From assembly GCA_951812795.1 (NCBI GenBank), contig OX638325.1, forward strand, positions 2,194,277 through 2,258,276: 64,000 bases of DNA, read 5' to 3'. The translations under genes and the position numbers were made by a program. Under the pieces are notes generated by a model. The model saw only the letters and a list, made by a program, of their open reading frames with translations. It was not told the origin of the DNA and did no database searches. Below, piece after piece: positions 63,353-64,000 of this stretch. The DNA is from an uncultured Dehalococcoidia bacterium. GTDB lineage: Bacteria; Chloroflexota; Dehalococcoidia; Lucifugimonadales; Lucifugimonadaceae. The first letter of the stretch is position 1, and the number at the start of each line of letters is the position of its first letter.

Positions 63353-64000
63353 TTAAACCCCCAAATGCGCCCGATATTCCTCCAACACTGAATCCCGTAA
63401 CTCCACACTCGAAGCCTCAGCATAAATCCGAACCAACGGCTCCGTCCCGGACATCCTCACAACCGCCCAGCTGCCATCGCTCAGGTCAAGACGCACACCA
63501 TCCCGTCGATCCTCCTTAACCACCTCAATGCCTCCCAAATTCACCGGAGCGTCCCCATTAACAGCCGCCGCAATGCCAATCCGTTGATCAGGCGTGAATT
63601 CAATGTCGATCCTACGGAAAGTGTGCGGGCCAGTGATTTCGTGAATCTCGGATAACAATTCACTCGGCGACTTCCCGGAAATCGCCATACTCTCCAAAAA
63701 GAACAGCGCGCTCAACGGCCCGTCGCGTTCAGGGATGTGTCCAGCGAACGCATATCCGCCACTCTCTTCGCCACCGAGAACGCAGGCGTTATCGATCATC
63801 GCCGGACCGACAAACTTGAAGCCCACCGGCGTCCGTTGCAGATCTACATCGTGATGCTCCGTCAGACGGTCCATCATGCTGCTCATCGTGATCGTGCACG
63901 CCGCACCGCCCGGCAACCCGCGCCGACTCTTGAGATGGTGGAACAACATCGAAAACACTTCGAGTGTCGTAACGTAGACGCCGTTTTCATCGACCACGCC
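63353..64000 (-). CDS. Phosphoglucomutase/phosphomannomutase, C-terminal part (cut by window edge)
   Basis: The frame is open at the right edge, so the protein N-terminus lies outside. Visible: VVDENGVYVTTLEVFSMLF, the GGEESGGYAFAGHIPERDG sugar-binding loop, and the C-terminal phosphate-binding domain VVRMSGTEPLVRIYAEA. It belongs to the alpha-D-phosphohexomutase superfamily, and the GGEESGG and SGTEPLVR motifs are diagnostic. It is not possible to say from this part whether glucose, mannose or glucosamine phosphates are preferred. It is convergent with the MBL gene. Confidence 0.9.
   Translation of the reverse strand, partial: GVVDENGVYVTTLEVFSMLFHHLKSRRGLPGGAACTITMSSMMDRLTEHHDVDLQRTPVGFKFVGPAMIDNACVLGGEESGGYAFAGHIPERDGPLSALFFLESMAISGKSPSELLSEIHEITGPHTFRRIDIEFTPDQRIGIAAAVNGDAPVNLGGIEVVKEDRRDGVRLDLSDGSWAVVRMSGTEPLVRIYAEASSVELRDSVLEEYRAHLGV

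Overview
The window most likely comes from a member of the Chloroflexota, probably a free-living Dehalococcoidia or SAR202-like lineage. This is an inference from several signs seen together. An oligopeptide-type ABC solute-binding lipoprotein carries a long VVQTVVVEKEV repeat spacer after its lipobox. Other lipoproteins have Pro/Thr-rich linkers. Oxidative-catabolism genes (enolase superfamily, TcuA-like flavoprotein, CocE hydrolase, SDRs) sit together, UUG and GUG starts are frequent, and short palindromic repeats are scattered between genes. No rRNA, CRISPR array, prophage or insertion sequence was seen.

Layout. 0-4 kb (minus): methyltransferase, HemW, an unrecognised protein and a YchF-type GTPase. 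4-9 kb: HolA, a TPR lipoprotein, a methyltransferase, an aminotransferase and a MmcB-like nuclease-fold protein. 9.2-10.3 kb: a highly divergent FtsZ/tubulin-like protein that lacks the tubulin signature and the T7 aspartates. 10.5-16.1 kb: an epimerase and an RDD membrane protein face a redox pair, a thioredoxin/NHL protein whose active site contains an in-frame UGA (probable selenocysteine) and a DUF255 thioredoxin-fold protein. 16.2-19.3 kb: FmdB-type zinc ribbon, Dtd, NadC, YebC, a KH protein and S16. 19.3-21.0 kb: a gene-free, repeat-rich stretch. 21.0-24.7 kb: a MoaD-MoaE fusion, a cluster of very small genes and an ABC-2 exporter. 24.8-32.4 kb: tRNA-Ser and a complete nitrate-assimilation cluster (nitrate reductase, NirB, NirD, HemD, nitrate/nitrite MFS carrier). 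33-37 kb: NHL, DUF1501 and DUF1800 proteins. 37-42.5 kb: hydroxyisobutyrate-type dehydrogenase, glycosyltransferase, tRNA-Asn, metallophosphoesterase, VOC protein, a PIN/DUF7662 pair and a TauE permease. 42.6-48 kb: a four-gene catabolic cluster. 48-51 kb: META lipoprotein, a decayed flavoprotein fragment, DUF1801 and an amidohydrolase. 51.5-53.2 kb: AmtB and PII. 53.4-53.8 kb: three tRNA genes. 54.9-59 kb: SBP_bac_5, DppB and DppC transporter genes. 59-64 kb: MTA phosphorylase, tRNA-Leu, two bicupin paralogues, an MBL hydrolase and a truncated phosphohexomutase.

How the parts work together. Nitrogen acquisition is a clear theme: nitrate uptake and reduction to ammonium with a dedicated uroporphyrinogen-III synthase for siroheme, a molybdopterin synthase fusion that could serve the Mo-dependent nitrate reductase, and ammonium uptake under a PII protein. 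The second theme is oxidation of organic acids or esters by the 42.6-48 kb cluster. The most unusual items are the UGA-containing thioredoxin/NHL gene with a SECIS-like hairpin, and the apparently GTPase-dead FtsZ-like protein.
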